Both the position numbers and the translations under genes were made by a program. Shown here piece after piece: positions 55,701 to 64,000 of a DNA stretch of 64,000 bases (position 1 is the stretch's first letter; every line of letters starts with the position of its first letter). Origin of the DNA: Stictocephala bisonia (Eukaryota > Arthropoda > Insecta > Hemiptera > Membracidae); contig JAQJVL010000285.1 of assembly GCA_035578905.1 (NCBI GenBank), positions 1,112,193 through 1,176,192 of the forward strand, written 5' to 3'. The notes under the pieces are model-generated. The model worked only from the letters and a program-made list of their open reading frames with translations, was not told the origin of the DNA and ran no database searches.

Positions 55701-56757
55701 AAAGAGAAATTGTAACATTAAAACTAGGTTGATCTCACAGGGTCTATATTAGGAGAGCATTCTTTTTAAATGAACAGTATACATATGACTCCCATCCAAA
55801 CTGTGGAAAACGGAAATAAAAAGGAACATTTGCAAGCCACATTGTTCTAGACTGCTATTCAAGGCACATGTTTTGATTTCATGTGTTTGACCATAAATTC
55901 AATGTTAATTTACATAAATTGATGTTCACACATTTAATCATGCCTTAAACTTGCAGCAGGTCTAGAGTAAAGCCACAGAATAATGTTCCGAGACAAAAGT
56001 TGCCATGCGTTCAGGAACAGAACAAACATAAATCAATTATTTTGTCTTATCAACTAGATTGTAGGCGATAGGTTCTATGATTGGTCCTCTTTAATCCCAG
56101 ACATAGCGTCTGCACAGTGGTTGCCATCAACATTGCCACTACTAGAATCGGAATGTCCATGTTGGGTGGTAGTAAGTGAAGTTGTATTGGAAAGAGAAAC
56201 CGAGTATCAGGCTTGTCAGTTAGATGACAATCAGACCAATACTACTTGGTCCAGATTCCACTTAAAGCTGTAGATCCTTAGTTGCTATGGCTATTAATAA
56301 ATGTCCCTTTCTAAGAAACAATCGCCCGTAGTAACAATGACTACACTTGTTCATCTACATCATCACAATCATCTTCTCCTCATATTTACTTATATCTCTA
56401 CAATTGGCATCTTATTGATGAATAATGAATATTTAAACATGCCTAAATTTGAAAATTGTTTTCAGGTTATCATGATCCTAGGAAGGACCATCCCTTGGAC
56501 TGGTGCTAAGCCCTGCTCCAATTGAGTTGCCATTGCGACCAGAGACCAAAGTAGTGGGTGTGGCAGCCGGGCCGAGCCCACTCTCTAGTCCTCACAGACA
56601 TCCAAGGAGTGTACAGTCTCGGTAACAACGCATACGGTCAGTGTGGACGGCGAGTTTTGGGGAGGATGAACAGTACACAGGCAGTAGAGTTGTTCATCAT
56701 ATCACCTCAGTGGATGGCCACCAGATATCTGCGATTCATTGTGGTCAAGATTCACAG
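43669..56757 (+). CDS. RCC1L: RCC1-like mitochondrial protein, first four exons
   Basis: RCC1L (WBSCR16) is a seven-bladed RCC1-repeat protein of mitochondria, linked to mitoribosome assembly and OPA1 (family knowledge). Exons are 43669-43795, 49731-49894, 52841-52945 and 56466-56757. The joined frame runs from a basic presequence through ELPVFQYSVGSS, RRVYVWGLSEHGALG, VVDVACGYGF, GCGINTDSQVG, YHDPRKDHPLD and AHSLVLTDIQGVYSLGNN to HCGQD. Exons 1 and 2 are intact and phase matched. Exon 3 needs two and exon 4 about four single-base corrections. Later RCC1 repeats are not found before the window ends. Introns hold a foldback element, two LINEs and a Tigger. Confidence 0.88.
43918..45275. mobile_element. 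Foldback element, ~440-bp inverted arms
   Basis: Left arm about 43918-44360 and right arm about 44820-45275 are inverted copies (TATTTATGCAGTTTCTTGCC, AAATGGGTCTAGAATT, TATTTCTCGAGATATAACGG, GGCCAAACGC/GTGTTTGGCC). The ~460-bp middle has no ORF and contains further copies of GGTGGCAAGAAA-TGCATAA. A third, direct partial copy follows at 45276-45430. Confidence 0.8.
45276..45430 (+). repeat. Extra partial copy of the foldback arm end
   Basis: Repeats the last ~150 bp of the right arm in direct orientation (AGTTGTGACATTGG, GCGGAATAAAAAGCAT, TCTAGACCCATTTCAAGC, GGTGGCAAGAAACTGCATAA). Confidence 0.8.
45431..46574. other. RCC1L intron 1, nothing seen
   Basis: AT-rich. An 86-codon ORF at 45736 is not recognisable. 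Confidence 0.5.
46575..48375 (-). mobile_element. 5'-truncated non-LTR retrotransposon
   Basis: Minus-strand LINE with an RT frame (46889-48375), a TAA-rich 3' UTR (46620-46870) and a tail TAAATAAATAAAATAAAAT at 46575-46603. The 5' end is lost just upstream of the RT domain. Confidence 0.85.
46889..48375 (-). pseudogene. LINE reverse transcriptase, one frameshift and one stop
   Basis: RT motifs in order: CKKVAGPDNLTPAILK, KNYRPIAIQSVVAKVFESL, IIPEQYGFRIGRSTVTNL, YLDFAKAF, SGVPQGSLLGPFLFSLFVND, FLLFADDV (catalytic ADD) and ASRVAFTPG with LVRPILRLG. A 2-base insertion near 47604 (GTTTGTGATAG) breaks YLDFAKAFDRV. An in-frame TGA at 47507-47509 replaces the Arg expected after YLTG. Endonuclease domain is absent. 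Jockey/R1-like clade by motif style. Confidence 0.85.
48376..49730. other. RCC1L intron 1, repeat fragments
   Basis: 48830-49020 is GC-rich with inverted words (ACGAGTGCGATGTTGCCGG and GGCAACATCGTACTTCG), so probably part of a non-autonomous element. 49300-49450 has the flavour of a widespread insect repeat 3' region (GTACAAAATTTCAGCC, CTTATATAGGTATAGAT). Neither could be bounded or classified. Confidence 0.45.
49731..49894 (+). CDS. RCC1L: RCC1L exon 2
   Basis: The acceptor CCAATAG/TTTTTCAG is chosen over the second AG eight bases on, because only it restores G/TT TTT CAG TAC, giving PVFQYSVG as in human PVVQYVG. It encodes DRRVYVWGLSEHGALGNRLH and ends in AEQHK at donor AAG/GTAAGA. 164 nt, no frame break. 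Confidence 0.88.
50042..52583 (+). mobile_element. Full-length, decayed Tigger (pogo) transposon
   Basis: Begins CAGTAACCCCTCTCTTATCC and ends GAGAGGGTTTACTG in inverted orientation, both with TATCCGGA sub-termini. It is flanked by the expected TA target duplication (50040-50041 and 52584-52585). Length of 2.5 kb is right for Tigger. It lies in RCC1L intron 2 (49895-52840). Confidence 0.88.
50543..51960 (+). pseudogene. Tigger/jerky-like transposase
   Basis: ATG at 50543. The CENP-B N-terminal type helix-turn-helix is KIASDMGVGTSTVSD. The second DNA-binding domain is KEIGK, FKASEGWLEKWKNRHGV. The DDE core has YNCDESGF (first Asp), LLLLDNAPSHPS (second Asp) and PMDQGVLETLKRLYRRKLL-type sequence near 51530 (third Asp). 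Five or more shifts or stops disable it; the first is one extra C near 50677. Many breaks are in short homopolymers. Confidence 0.85.
52841..52945 (+). CDS. RCC1L: RCC1L exon 3, two +1 breaks
   Basis: VVDVACGYGF, then AVNTKQKYK, then LFGCGINTDSQV and one base of Gly, matching human AACGYGFTLL and WGMGLNKDSQLG. The frame needs removal of one T in GGGTTTTACG and one A in TATAAAATTA. Length 105 nt is exactly two more than the phases demand. The acceptor is GTTTCAG/GTTG and the donor is GTTG/GTAAGG. Confidence 0.8.
52946..56465. other. RCC1L intron 3, nothing seen
   Basis: AT-rich, 3.5 kb, with several ORFs of 60-90 codons on both strands, none recognisable. Confidence 0.5.
56466..56757 (+). CDS. 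RCC1L: RCC1L exon 4, several frame breaks
   Basis: Pieces in three frames: GYHDPRKDHPLD; LVLSPAPIELPLRPETKVVG; RAHSLVLTDIQGVYSLGNNA with YGQCGRRV; EDEQYTGSRVVHHITSVDGH with ISAIHCGQD. Breaks lie near 56501 (missing base after GGAC), 56571 (extra C in GGGCCGAG), about 56655-56665 (TTTTGGGG) and 56751 (extra T in GATTCAC). Total length still fits the flanking phases. The acceptor is GTTTTCAG/GTTATC and the donor is CACAG/GTACAA. Confidence 0.78.
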
Positions 56758-56868
56758 GTACAATTTATTGAATAATGTTAAATGAGAAGTATATGAATAA
56801 TAAGGTTAATATAGCTAATTGATTTATGATTAAAGGAAAATAAAAAATAATAATTGAAACTTGTTTGT

Positions 56869-58200
56869 TAATTTCAATTTAAAAATTCCTTTATTCATAT
56901 AATATACAGTTGTACATAGAAATAGTATCACTAATCCTATAACAATACATATAAAATAGTATTATAATTATTTTATTAACTTGGCTATCCAAAATTCTTC
57001 AAAGGAATAAGGTGCAAGTTTTATCAAGTAAGTTTCAGTTGTTTTTTTTTTAATTTTGATATTTTTTTCTGTTAAGAAATTTTTTTAGGAAACGATGAAG
57101 AAAAGTTTTCCCAATAAACTGAGTTTTCTTTTATAAAACTCTAAATTGTGCTCGTCAATACTTTGATAATGATTACGAGTGTTATATGTATGCTTATTTT
57201 CATTAAATATGGAGTCTGCAAACTGTTTGACATAATTTACTGTTGCAAAAATATACAAAGCATAAATTGTCAGTATTCCCAGATCATCAAATTCATTTTT
57301 TACTGAATGTTTCTTTTTTAAATTGTACATTATCCTGATTGCCCTTCTTTGTTGTAGTAAGACTCGGTTTAAATTTTGGTCGTAATGCCATACGCTAAAT
57401 GGGAATGCACCAATGAGTAGAACAATGTTTCCAAACTACAAATCTGACATAATTGTCTCGTGGCATACAAACCGGAAATTTTATGGATAACATGATTGAT
57501 ATGATTACTCCAATCTAGGTGTTTGTCAATTATAAGACCAAGAAATTTTGTAGATTCCACTTGTAATAATTTGTCATTGTCTAAGAATATATTTGGATTT
57601 AACTTTTTTCTACTTTGTTTAGTGTTCAAAATTATATAAAATTTGATTTATTTGGATTTAAAGAAGATTCTTGCTGTAAAAAATTGCTTACATTGCAAAG
57701 ATTCAAATGTTTTAATTGAAAAAAGTATAACATCTATACATATTCTTTCTGTTCATCTGTATATAACATCTGCATTTATAAAATATCGGTAGTGGATATT
57801 TTGTAGGTAAAAACAAATAAGGCTATGTTGTTGCCTTGCTTTTACGTGTGTGAAACCTCAAACTGAAATCATTTAGTAGCTATATTAGGAACTCAAAAAT
57901 ATGATGAAATCTCAATACTCTCCTATGAATTACCTGCAATAGTTATATTAGTGTCATCAGCATACAAACATGCCCTGTCATTCTCCGAAACAAAGTCGGT
58001 AATCCCTCTATGTAACAGATAAATAAGAGGGGCTCCAGGACCGATCCCTGTGGAACTCTGTGTCGAACAGCTTGTAATTGGGAATTACATTTCCTGATAT
58101 AGGTATACTTGCTTAAGGATTCATTGTGCTCAATTTCAACATACTGCTGCCTAAAAGAGATATAGGATTCAAACCATTTGAGCTCTTAACCATTAATACC
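56869..58200 (-). mobile_element. Decayed non-LTR retrotransposon fragment
   Basis: Minus strand. RVPQGSVL-PLLFICYIEGLP and CLYADDTNITIA (about 57935-58110) are the RT core. TKFLGLIIDKHLDWSNHIN (57369-57560) and YNTRNHYQSIDE (57085-57330) are the C-terminal part. The 3' end is near AATAAAGGAATTTTTAAATT (about 56869-56900). Several frame breaks and a rearranged stretch occur at 57630-57930. Different family from the LINE at 46575. Confidence 0.75.
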
Positions 58201-59394
58201 TAAATCCTCTAAGGTATGATTGGTTAGATATGATAAAGTCATACTACCAACATACATAATAAAATTATTGATTTTGTCTAAAAAAATATTAGCATATTGT
58301 ATAGTTATGAAAGAAAATTCAAAAAATAATTTTCTATAAAGTTTAAATTTCATTTTTGGATTTTTTGTTTACAATGTCGTAACTCTAGTAAAATATATCT
58401 ATCATGTTTTAACTTAATAATATCAATATCCAACCCAGCCAAGTTTATTTCTTAAATTTGGGAACTTCATGAATATCTTTTTCCTTTTTTTATCCCAAAA
58501 GTCTTTTATCCAAACCCCCTATAAATTGACTTGTTGAATTAGTTGTGGAGTGTTCAAGCGAGTGAGTGAGTTGGCATGTTAGATGAGACATTTGCTAACC
58601 TTGGTTCAATTTAGAGTCCAGCACAAGATAATCATATTAGCTCTTTGCTGGACAAATTAACAATGAAAATTAAATGTAACATAAGTTGCACAAAGTCTAA
58701 AGCAGTTAAAATATGCATTAACATTCGTTATTTTAAGTGATGGGAAAAATGTACAATGAAAGAATGGGTTGTGAGCTAGCATAGCTGTCAGATGAATTGT
58801 CAAGAAACATTCAAAATGAAGTGATGGGACTGAAAAAATTGTATCAATTGTTTGTTATGAAGCAAAACTAGAAATGCATGAGAAACTACTTGTTTCATTG
58901 TATGCACACTTGAGTCCTTAATGTTACACCTTGTATCTAAGGCAGGGAAGAAACCAACCAGTGTATGTCAACTAAATATGAAAGTGGATAAATCCAAGAT
59001 TATTACTTTGCCACAAAATATAAAATATTTTAGAATATCATTGACTATAAATGGCTGACTCCCACTTAAAACGTTTGTTACTTTTGAAATTGCTTATTTC
59101 AGCAATAATGTCATTTAACAAAACTGATCCACCCTGGTTCTGTAAATAGAACAAATATAAAACATTATTATTGCTTTAAAACTAACTTAGACACGATGAA
59201 GGACTGTGTTTTGAAACGAATAAGATACAGTAAGCCTCTACTATTTTAGCTATGGATTAACGAGAGTTGTCCGTAATGCACACAAAAACTTTTAAAGTGT
59301 TACTCTTACAATTTGTATAGCTAGAACAACTGATAAAATTTTTTAGCCAAATTGATTAAATAATTTGGAATCATTACCTACAATTTCTGCTGCA
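58201..59394. other. Presumed RCC1L intron 4, nothing seen
   Basis: AT-rich. A single pogo-like end (ACAGTAAGCCTCTACTAT) near 59228 has no partner. Confidence 0.45.
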
Positions 59395-62300
59395 ACAAAA
59401 AAAAAAAAAAAAAAATAACAAAAAATAAAAAAATTTTGTCTACCAACCAATTTTAAAACTTTTAATTATTTTTTAAATTCGGGTATTTTAAATGGTAAAA
59501 ATAAACCAAAATTTTCCCCTTTTTTATTTATTTAAAGGATGATTTTAAACTTTACACCAAATCTTAAAAATTGTTAATTAAATATTGATTTTTTAAAAAT
59601 AACTGCCAAAATGACGTTTGAACACGATTTTAAAAAATTTACCTTTACTAATATTAAGAGTTTGGGATAATTTTTTTTTTTTAGAAATTTAGCATTAAAT
59701 TTTCCGTTTTTTTATTAAAATATTAGAACATTTCGTAATGGTCTGTAAATTTTTTGAAAGGGTTCAAACTAACTCTTTTGGAGATGTGTTACTTTCCAGC
59801 CCCAAATAGGTGAGAAGGACATCGTATGTTTTTTTAATTTAATTTTTCCATTTTAAAAATTTTTTAAATTTTGCCCATTTAACCCATAATTATGGCCATA
59901 GAAAACCTGTTCCTTATAAAGAATAATTATAAACCCGGTTATTTAACAATTTTTCAAAGGGGTTTTAAGGGAAATGAAGTTTAAACTTCACTTCCTAATG
60001 AGAATGTGAAATGCACGTCACAATGGTTTTTTTCTTTAAATACAATTTTGGTTATTGTTAAAAAAACTCATTAAACATCAATATATTAAAACCTAAAACA
60101 TTTTTACACCACTAACCTACTCAGTAAATCCCCCTCCATTTCCTTTACAAAAGGCTTGGGTTTACTTTTCCCCAAAACTAGTTTAAATTCTACTATTTTA
60201 TTACAGTTATCCCGTGGACTCCCCGCCCTTAAGTAATTTGGGAGACACATGGCCCGGGGCTTGAATTTTCGCCTCAGCTACCCTTCCTACAGGTAACAGC
60301 CCCAGCGTGGGTGGGGGGGGGGGGAGGAAAAACTCCCAGTGGTGGGCCCCCGACTTTTCAAAGCTCTGAAGGTAGGGTGCAACCATATTTGTGGTAATAA
60401 ATGCCCCCCAAATAATTATTTAAACCCCAAAGGAAACCTCTTTATTTAAATTTTTTTCAACTGAACCCTTTTTTTAAAAATGAAAAAACTAATTAAAAAG
60501 TTAAATAAACCTGCACCCTAATTAAGTGCTCATAAAAACTAAAATTTTTGAAAGTAATCAAAAGGCCAAAAATGCCTTTTTTTATGAAACCTCAACAAAT
60601 ATTTGGAAGAAAATTTAGGAATTAAAAAGAGCCTTTTTTTTAAAACAACTATTTAAAAAAACTTCATATTATGAATAAAGTTTGAAAACTTATAATATCC
60701 TAAACATTTTTTTGGGAAATTTTTAAAAAAAAAATTTAAGGGGTTTTGAAAAACCTTATAAATGCCAAATTTTAACAAAAGGGTTGAAATATTTTTAATA
60801 GAAAAATGCTTTTTGGAGAAAGTATTTTTATCATTGGCTCCTGTACGACCCGGGGTAAGGAAAAGGCTTTTCAAAATTTTATTAACCAACATTTTTTTAA
60901 ACTATTTAGGGATTTTTTTCAACGGAAATGTTTTAATAGGACTCCAACTACTGTTTTAATTACACTTTTAAAAATTAAAAAGGCATACTCATACGGTAAA
61001 AAGAAATGTCAAATTTTAAATTGTCTCCCCAAAGCAACCCAAAGGTCCTTCCGGGAAACACTGCTTCTTCGTAAAAAAGCAAAGAATTTCCCCCCCCTAA
61101 AAAGAAAGCTTTAAAAATGCAAAGTTAAAAATAGAATCAAAATCAATGCCGGATAGCCATTCCAGACGCAATTAATTATTCCATCCCCCCCTTTTGGAAA
61201 AACCAACTTTGTATCTTACAGCGATCATTGCAATGAGCTCTAGTCCAATAAAAAAACTTTTTCTTAACACAACATTAATTAAAGCTTTAGTTTTGGCAAA
61301 ATTGTTGGAGTTTTTTTAAAGTTAGCCAAAGTTTTTTCAATTATAATCCTTGAAATTTTTGGATATCGAAAAAGGTAATTTTCGAGAAAGCCAAATTTTA
61401 AAAACCACTGATGTTCAGTTAAAAACAATTTAAAGGGGTTTACTAAGACCGTATTTTTTCCCTAGTTCTAAAAATCCCGAAATTAAAAGGGAACCCAAAC
61501 CAAAAACCTGTAAGACTGAAATCTATTTTGTGGGGTTAATTGAATAAGGGAGGGGCAAAGATTTGCCATATATGGTTCCAGGTTTTTAAAACAAAACCCG
61601 ACAAAAGGCCACAATCCTTTTGCAGAGTGAACAGAATAAAATTTAAAAAAAAAATTTTGTTAAAAATTAAATTTTGGCCTTTCTCCAAAAAACCCACAGA
61701 GGTCCCTAAGAAAAATTCTTTAAATTTTTTTATTGTGATCTCTGGTTTTTTTAAAAAGAACAGGCCGGGAATATTTAAAAATTGAATCATGCAAAATTGG
61801 CCTTTTTGATCACATTAAATTTAAGTCAATCAAAGCTATACATGATTGGAAATAAAGTCCAGCTTCGAACGAAAAACCCTGGAAGACAATAATCCAAAAA
61901 ATTGGTAAATTTTAAATTTAAAAAAAAATTGATATAAAAAAAAATTTTTTTTCCAAACAAGGCTGTTTAAAGGGAGAAAAGTATGTTTTTAAAATGAAAA
62001 AATTTTTCAAACAATTTATCCTCAAAATTAAGGGACCTTTGGTTAGAGATTAAACCATTCAATTCAATTAACACCTGGAACCGGAAAAAAGAAAAGAAAA
62101 AAATATGCGGAATTGTAACACCCCAAACTTGGAATTAAAAAAAACCTAAGTTTTGACTAAGACCACTGAAAAGGGATTGCTCACCACAGCATATATTACC
62201 AAGAACACCTGATGGGAAACAAGTCCCCTTTTTTAGGAACCCGAACTAATAGATGTCAATTCTGGACATAGGGCAACTTCTAAGAAACTTTTAAAACCTT

Positions 62301-64000
62301 TGGGAACAAAGCCTTAAAGGAAAAACCTTACAGAAATTTACAAAACCTTTTTTAAACTTGAATTATATTATTTAGGAAAAACCTTAAAAAACCATAAACC
62401 TTTAACACACTTGAAGACCACCCCCCAAACCGGGTTTAGGAAAAAATTTTAAACCCAAATGGAAAAATTTAACCTTAATAGGCCCCTATAAGACTTTTAA
62501 ACTTTTTAAAATTACTAAATGAGATTATAGTAAACATTTTTTAAAAAATAAACACATGGGGACTTATAGGAAAAAAGCATACAAAAAAACCATTTTAAAA
62601 TTTTTAAAAACATGAAAGACCTTATAAAACTTTTAAAATTTAGGCAAACATTAAACTTACAAAAAATTTGAAACTTATTTAAAACAGAGTTTATTACAAC
62701 AGAGGGAAGCTTTAAGGAGAACATACAGATTATGGCCCCTCCTTTTTGGGCCCAAAAATTGAAAACCCAACAAGGAAAACCCTGGTTTAGATTTTTGGAT
62801 TGAACTGGAAAACCTGTAAAATGCAACTTGAGCCTTAAGGGGTTTCTTCCTTACAAAACCCCCAAACCTTTGAACTTTGAAGACCTGGGAAACATAAGTT
62901 TGTCAAACCTTGAAACCTTTAAGGAAAACAGTATTAAATCCTACCACATCAAATAATTTGGGGAAAACCCCTGAAACATTGGCCCATCACCATTTGGAAA
63001 AAGTGAAACCGGCCTTTTAATGAACTTTTTGGAAGAAGAATTCCTAAAAAACATTTGCCTTATACAAAACATTAAGCCTTACTAAAACTTTGGATTTTTA
63101 AAAACAACTTTTAAGATTTCCCAAATTTTGGGCTTCTTGAAACATGAAGAACAACCCCAAATTGAAGCCTTACTGGAAACCAAAAATTAAGGCCCCTTTC
63201 TGGTAATATCAGGCTTGCAAAAAAATTTATGGAAAAACAAAGTTTTTAAATTTCGTACCACTTTCTAATCCTATCATATGAATACAGTTGGAATTAAAAC
63301 ATAAGGCCCCGGTTTTGAGCATCCTGGGCGCTGTTGTGTTTGGGATATAGTCAGGGTCTTAAAAAGGTTTAATTTAAATTTTGTCATTCTTAAATGCGTT
63401 TAGTTAAATAATTTTTAAAAAGTAGGTTTAAATCATTTTTCCAATTTGTGTAAAATTTTTAAAGTTAAAAAATCAAATTTTAATTAATTTCTATTACGTC
63501 AAGCAACAAAAAAAACGCGATTAGAGTATTTTAGGGTTGAAGACATCACCCGCAAAAAATAAATAGGGATCAACTTTTCAAACGGATATCACAAAATGGA
63601 AATAGTCCAAAAAAACAAAATTTCCCCTTTAAGAATTTTCACCCCTTCTAAGAATTGGGGTTTTTCCAAGTAATAACTTGGTTATCAAAAAAATTAAATA
63701 AATTAGATTTTAAAAACCACAAAGGAAAGTAAATGATAAACCCCTTAGAAAAAGGCTTTATTGTTAAATATACCACAAATTTTTATCCATTACTATTGCT
63801 TTTTGAGTTAGGGAAATAACGAAACTTGATTGCTATCATAACCCAAAATTTGCAATGGGATACAAATTTAAAATGACAAATTATCTCAATTAAATAAGTT
63901 TTTTTTAATTTAAAACATAACTTCCTTCATTATGTTTTTAAATATTGTTTTTAAAATTTAAAAAGTAAAAACTTTCATCAAAGGGTAAGTTTTCTGAAAA
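59395..64000. other. Homopolymer-rich, low-reliability sequence
   Basis: From an A-run at 59397 to the window end, runs of three to eight identical bases (AAA, TTT, CCC, GGG) are far more frequent than in the rest of the window, and no protein family can be read. I see no further RCC1L exon. The pattern resembles unpolished long-read consensus at a contig end. Short ORFs on both strands here are not called. Confidence 0.6.

Noticed and set aside
59228..59280. Second Tigger-like element
   Set aside because: Only one end-like stretch is visible; no partner and no transposase sequence.
60653..62826. ORFs of 60-103 codons in the last 4 kb
   Set aside because: They lie in homopolymer-inflated sequence, overlap on both strands and show no family motif.

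Overview
The window is animal nuclear DNA, AT-rich and dense in transposons, with spliced genes, GT-AG introns and no bacterial signals. The gene content and the mix of piggyBac-, Tigger-, Penelope- and Jockey-type elements fit an arthropod, most likely an insect. A hemipteran is a reasonable guess but is not proven by the sequence.

Two host genes are recognisable and diverge from a repeat-filled spacer. On the minus strand, 973-30659 holds 13 exons of phosphatidylinositol 4-kinase beta (PI4KB, the fly four wheel drive gene). Every splice phase is compatible, and only the C-terminal ~60 codons lie off the left edge. On the plus strand, 43669-56757 holds the first four exons of the mitochondrial RCC1-like protein RCC1L. 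Its exons 1 and 2 are clean. Exons 3 and 4 carry several single-base frame breaks, which look more like consensus errors than gene decay, because sequence quality visibly falls toward the right edge. From about 59.4 kb to the end the DNA has abnormal homopolymer runs and no credible gene.

PI4KB introns: 2773-6466 is a 3.7 kb palindrome with no spacer, made of two head-to-head, identically 5'-truncated Penelope-like retroelements (RT plus GIY-YIG endonuclease). Each arm carries an outward-facing minimal hammerhead ribozyme. A related short element (6472-6960) and a piggyBac-type MITE (6978-7640) follow. Other introns contain TTAA-flanked elements (8288-9118, 19024-19593), tRNA-derived SINEs, several long-TIR elements, and an inverted-end element at 28991-29443 with a hammerhead-like core at each end.

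Spacer between the genes (30660-43668): two abutting TTAA elements share one TTAA (31642-32452 and 32449-33382). A Jockey-type LINE (34283-37495) is split by a 2.2 kb DNA transposon with ~85 bp TIRs (34971-37165), whose single ORF belongs to a widespread protein family I know only as uncharacterised. A 36-bp minisatellite family appears at three places. A 4.4 kb inverted repeat (38731-43137) contains a second uncharacterised multi-copy gene family.

RCC1L introns: a foldback element (43918-45275), a LINE (46575-48375), a complete but decayed Tigger element (50042-52583), and another LINE (56869-58200).
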